A stretch of DNA of 16,919 bases. It comes from JBDIAR01 sp039812545. GTDB taxonomy: Bacteria > Actinomycetota > Actinomycetes > Actinomycetales > Dermatophilaceae. The notes under the pieces were generated by a model. That model had not been told where the DNA came from and searched no databases. It worked only from the letters and a program-made list of their open reading frames with translations. The position numbers and the translations under genes were made by a program. The stretch's first letter is position 1; every line of letters starts with the position of its first letter. Positions 14,738 to 16,919 of this stretch are shown piece after piece. Where the stretch lies: assembly GCA_039812545.1 (NCBI GenBank), contig JBDIAR010000066.1, positions 1-16,919 on the forward strand. The letters are read 5' to 3'.

Positions 14738-15193
14738 ATGATCCAGCTCCCGTACATCGTCGACGTGCACCTGCGTTGGTCGGACACCGACGCATACGGT
14801 CATGTGAACAACGTGATGTTCCTCCACCTCATTGAGGACGCGCGCGCGATGGGCCTGCACGCCTGGCTCGGCGCCGAGAAGTCGCTGCTCAACGAGGGCA
14901 TCATCGTGGCGCGCCAGGAGATCGAGTACCTCCTGCCGATCAAGTTCCGGATCCCGCCGGTGCGAGTCGACATGTGGGTGACGCGGATCGGGGACAAGTC
15001 GTTCGACTTGGGCTACGAGATCTACGACCCCGAGGACGTTGGCGACAACTCGTATGCCATCGCCGAGACGACGATGGTCCTCTACAACTTCGACGACGCC
15101 AGCACCCGCAACTTGACGACCGCGGAGAAGGACATCCTGGCCAAGCACACCGGCGACCCGGTCGACTTCCGTCGGCGTCGCGGCGAGGGCTGA
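14738..15193 (+). CDS. acyl-CoA thioesterase, 4HBT hot-dog family
   Basis: 151 aa, a single hot-dog domain of the 4-hydroxybenzoyl-CoA thioesterase/YbgC class. The motif RWSDTDAYGHVNN (14-26) supplies the catalytic D18 and the GHVNN turn, followed by the long helix FLHLIEDARAMGLHAWL. The sheet core is seen in IVARQEIEYLLPI and RVDMWVTRIGDKSFDLGYEI. The physiological acyl-CoA cannot be told. A homologous gene lies close to ettA in Mycobacterium (from memory), suggesting this belongs to the ssb-ettA neighbourhood rather than to tesB. Its stop is only 4 bp from that of the convergent MFS gene. Two motif copies: GCATAC at 14792 (in DAY) and GTATGC at 15052 (in SYA). Confidence 0.9.
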   Translation: MIQLPYIVDVHLRWSDTDAYGHVNNVMFLHLIEDARAMGLHAWLGAEKSLLNEGIIVARQEIEYLLPIKFRIPPVRVDMWVTRIGDKSFDLGYEIYDPEDVGDNSYAIAETTMVLYNFDDASTRNLTTAEKDILAKHTGDPVDFRRRRGEG

Positions 15194-15197
15194 TCCG

Positions 15198-16595
15198 TCA
15201 GGCGGCGGCCCGGCGCCCACCCACGATGGCGAGCGCCGCGAAGGCCGCCATCGCGGCCCAGATGACGGCATACGTCACAGGTCCATGTCCGTATGCCGGG
15301 TGCAAGATGGCGAACAGCGCGCTGCACACGGCGATTCCGATTGTGCTCCCCAGGACGTCGGACAGCTGCAGCGCGGACGACACCTTGCCGTGCTCTTCCG
15401 GCGGGGCCATCACGAGGGACAGGACGGACAGTGTCGTCGACGCCAGGCCCATCCCGAGTCCGCTCGCGCTGATGCCGAGCAGGAGCCAGCCCCAGGGGAG
15501 TTCGAACCAGCCGACGGCGGCGTGGATGACCAGTCCGGTCGTCAGCGAGATCGCGCCGGCGAAGACATAACGCCAGCGGGTGTCGTCGCGGCGGCCACCC
15601 CCTTGGATCCACGAGCCGACCGTCCAGCCGAACGATCCGAACGCCAGGAGGATGCCGGCGGCCGTTAGCGAGGTCCCGCGCTGATGGGTCAGCATGAGCG
15701 GGACGTACGTGAGAGCGCCGTTGAAGGCCGCGTTGAGCAGGAATCGGCAGGCGATGACGGACGGCAGGCCGCGGCCCAGGAGGAGGGTTCGCCGCGGCAC
15801 GAGCCGGGGGTAGACGACGAAGACGGCCACGAGGGCGGCGACGGCGAGTACGGCATACCCGTCGACGGACGCACCGAGGCTGGTGGCGGCGAACTGCAGG
15901 ACTCCGGCGGCGAGCGCGATGAGAACCCCGAGTCGCGCCGCGCGGGTGTGCGCGCTGACGTCGGCGGCCGAGGAGTCGGGGGAGTCTGCGGGGGTAGGGG
16001 TCGCGTCTCCGGCTCGTTCGATGGCGCCGCGCTGTCGGGTCAGGCCGATGAAGGTGGCGATCGTCGGGGCGACGACGATCCAGAAAACCAGCCGCCAGGT
16101 CCACGTCGTCGTCAGCCAACTCGACAGCGGCGCACCGATCATCGAGGGCAGAACCCAGGCCGCCGAGACCCACGAGAAGACCCGCGGCCGTACGCTTTGC
16201 GGGAACACCCGCCCGATGACGACGTACAGCGCGACGACCGCGAGCCCCGCGCCGAGTCCGGTGAGGGCGCGGCCGACGAGCAACATGGGGAAGCTGGTAG
16301 CCAGGGCGCACAGCGTCGCGCCGCTGCCGAAGAAGACCTGCCCGACGCTGATCGCCGGCATCGGTCCGCGCCGGTCGGCCCACACCCCGGCGATGACGAT
16401 GCCGAGGAGTTGGGCGATGAGCATCGCCGAGAAGGCCGAGCCGTAGGTCGTGACCGCATCGAATTCCTGCGCCACGGCTGGCATCGCCGTACTGATCGCC
16501 ATGAACTCGAAGGCGATGACCGTGACGAGCGCGACCAGACTGATCGTGATGAGCCGGTATGCCGGTGCGAAGGGAGAGACGGCCGGCTGGGTCAC
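15198..16595 (-). CDS. MFS transporter (putative drug efflux)
   Basis: 465 aa with about 12-14 membrane segments. The N-terminal half carries the motif-A loop GVWADRRGPMP between segments 2 and 3 and the VGRALTGLGAGL segment 4. A charged central loop (about 195-225, rich in Asp, Ala and Pro) separates the halves. Similar plan to proton-driven DHA-type multidrug exporters, but the substrate is unknown. The start is GTG 16595, 8 nt after a TAGCCT -10 box, giving MTQPAVSPFAPAYRL before segment 1. Transcription converges on the 4HBT gene with a 4-bp gap between stops, leaving no room for a terminator. Two GTATGCC words form an inverted pair in its 3' end (15268-15296). Confidence 0.9.
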   Translation of the reverse strand: MTQPAVSPFAPAYRLITISLVALVTVIAFEFMAISTAMPAVAQEFDAVTTYGSAFSAMLIAQLLGIVIAGVWADRRGPMPAISVGQVFFGSGATLCALATSFPMLLVGRALTGLGAGLAVVALYVVIGRVFPQSVRPRVFSWVSAAWVLPSMIGAPLSSWLTTTWTWRLVFWIVVAPTIATFIGLTRQRGAIERAGDATPTPADSPDSSAADVSAHTRAARLGVLIALAAGVLQFAATSLGASVDGYAVLAVAALVAVFVVYPRLVPRRTLLLGRGLPSVIACRFLLNAAFNGALTYVPLMLTHQRGTSLTAAGILLAFGSFGWTVGSWIQGGGRRDDTRWRYVFAGAISLTTGLVIHAAVGWFELPWGWLLLGISASGLGMGLASTTLSVLSLVMAPPEEHGKVSSALQLSDVLGSTIGIAVCSALFAILHPAYGHGPVTYAVIWAAMAAFAALAIVGGRRAAA

Positions 16596-16602
16596 GGGGT
16601 TC

Positions 16603-16608
16603 AGGCTA
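16603..16608 (-). promoter_or_regulatory. -10 box of MFS gene, leaderless
   Basis: TAGCCT on the minus strand ends 8 nt before GTG 16595. Confidence 0.6.
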
Positions 16609-16713
16609 CCGGGGCGGTCGGCGACGCCGAGTCGGGTCGGACAAATCGGGCGAATGCCGTAGTTGCGTCGCGTTAGGCCTCGTTCGTGTGACGTATGCCG
16701 TCAATGGTTCGGG

Positions 16714-16741
16714 TTGCGCGCGGCTGGATAGTTGGCATACT
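16714..16741 (+). promoter_or_regulatory. candidate promoter of the terminal lipoprotein gene
   Basis: TTGCGC (16714-16719), 16 bp, then CATACT (16736-16741), the latter inside GGCATACT. It would start near 16748 and give a leader of about 41 nt with a GGGAGGG ribosome site. An opposed GTATGCC lies at 16693-16699. Confidence 0.45.
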
Positions 16742-16788
16742 GAGAGCCGGAGCCGGAGAGCATGGGTCTCCGGGAGCGGGAGGGCGAC

Positions 16789-16919
16789 ATGGTCAGACAG
16801 AACAGTCGGTTGACGGCGTATGCCGGTCGAGCGAGGCGAGGCGCGGTCGCGGGGATAGTGGCGGCTGGGTTGCTGCTGCTCGCGTCGTGTTCCAGCGAAC
16901 CGCCGATCACAGCCCCGCC
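16789..16919 (+). CDS. lipoprotein, 3' end beyond window
   Basis: The first 43 codons are visible. ATG 16789 is preceded by GGGAGGGCGAC, a good ribosome site. The product starts MVRQNSRLTAYAGRARRG, then a hydrophobic core, then LLLLASCSSEPP: a classical signal peptide with lipobox LASC and C34 as the lipidated cysteine. The basic N-region is long for a lipoprotein. The mature part is cut off after about ten residues, so no function can be given. A GTATGCC word (16818-16824) encodes Tyr-Ala in the signal peptide. It is divergent from the MFS gene. Confidence 0.75.
   Translation, partial: MVRQNSRLTAYAGRARRGAVAGIVAAGLLLLASCSSEPPITAP

Noticed and set aside
14522..15271. Upstream extension of the tesB frame to a 566-residue protein
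   Set aside because: It would cross the divergent 4HBT gene on the other strand and the extension has no family features; a leaderless -10 sets the start at 14521.
452..16823. Iterated word as a Chi or KOPS-type polar site
   Set aside because: The two orientations are nearly balanced (18 and 16), whereas such sites are strand-biased. A local test cannot exclude it if the window spans a switch point, but no switch is visible.

Overview
The window is high-GC DNA (roughly 69-70% by eye) from the chromosome of an actinomycete (Actinomycetota, probably Micrococcales; genus not resolvable here). The evidence is G/C-ending codons, a tRNA-His/oligoribonuclease neighbourhood, a paired dynamin-like GTPase operon, a tail-less SSB paralogue next to the ABC-F factor EttA, a WYL regulator, and many start codons lying directly after a TAnnnT-type -10 box (leaderless mRNAs). 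I see no phage, insertion sequence, CRISPR or plasmid gene.

Layout, left to right. 1-853: tRNA-His(GTG) and oligoribonuclease (orn), both minus. 883-2097: a PrsW-type intramembrane protease, divergent from orn. 2180-2252: tRNA-Arg(TCT). 2445-3542: an unrecognised secreted lipoprotein, closed by a perfect 18-bp terminator hairpin. 3706-7070: two overlapping dynamin-like GTPase genes, resembling the DynA/DynB type pair of Streptomyces. 7191-7227: a long hairpin. 7307-9628: SSB paralogue and EttA. 9695-11469: a DrrAB-type ABC exporter (ATPase and permease, ATGA overlap). 11467-11506: an 8-bp tandem repeat. 11554-13321: a DinB/DUF664 thiol-transferase-like gene (minus) divergent from a WYL regulator (plus), with repeats between them. 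13571-15193: a TesB-type acyl-CoA thioesterase (minus) divergent from a 4HBT hot-dog thioesterase (plus). 15198-16595: an MFS exporter (minus). 16789-end: the start of a lipoprotein gene, cut by the window edge.

The genes are mostly housekeeping: RNA turnover, membrane remodelling, ssDNA binding, translation throttling, acyl-CoA hydrolysis and efflux. The ssb-ettA-thioesterase association is also known, from memory, in Mycobacterium. Here it is opened by the ABC exporter, DinB/WYL and tesB genes.

The most unusual signal is not a gene. The 7-mer GTATGCC (complement GGCATAC) recurs about 29 times, and its core GTATGC 34 times, in under 17 kb. It occurs in both orientations about equally, in all reading phases and between genes, and it brings in rare codons such as ATA, GCA and TAT. 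It behaves like a genome-wide iterated DNA word (compare HIP1 of cyanobacteria or the uptake sequences of Haemophilus and Neisseria) whose function I cannot name.
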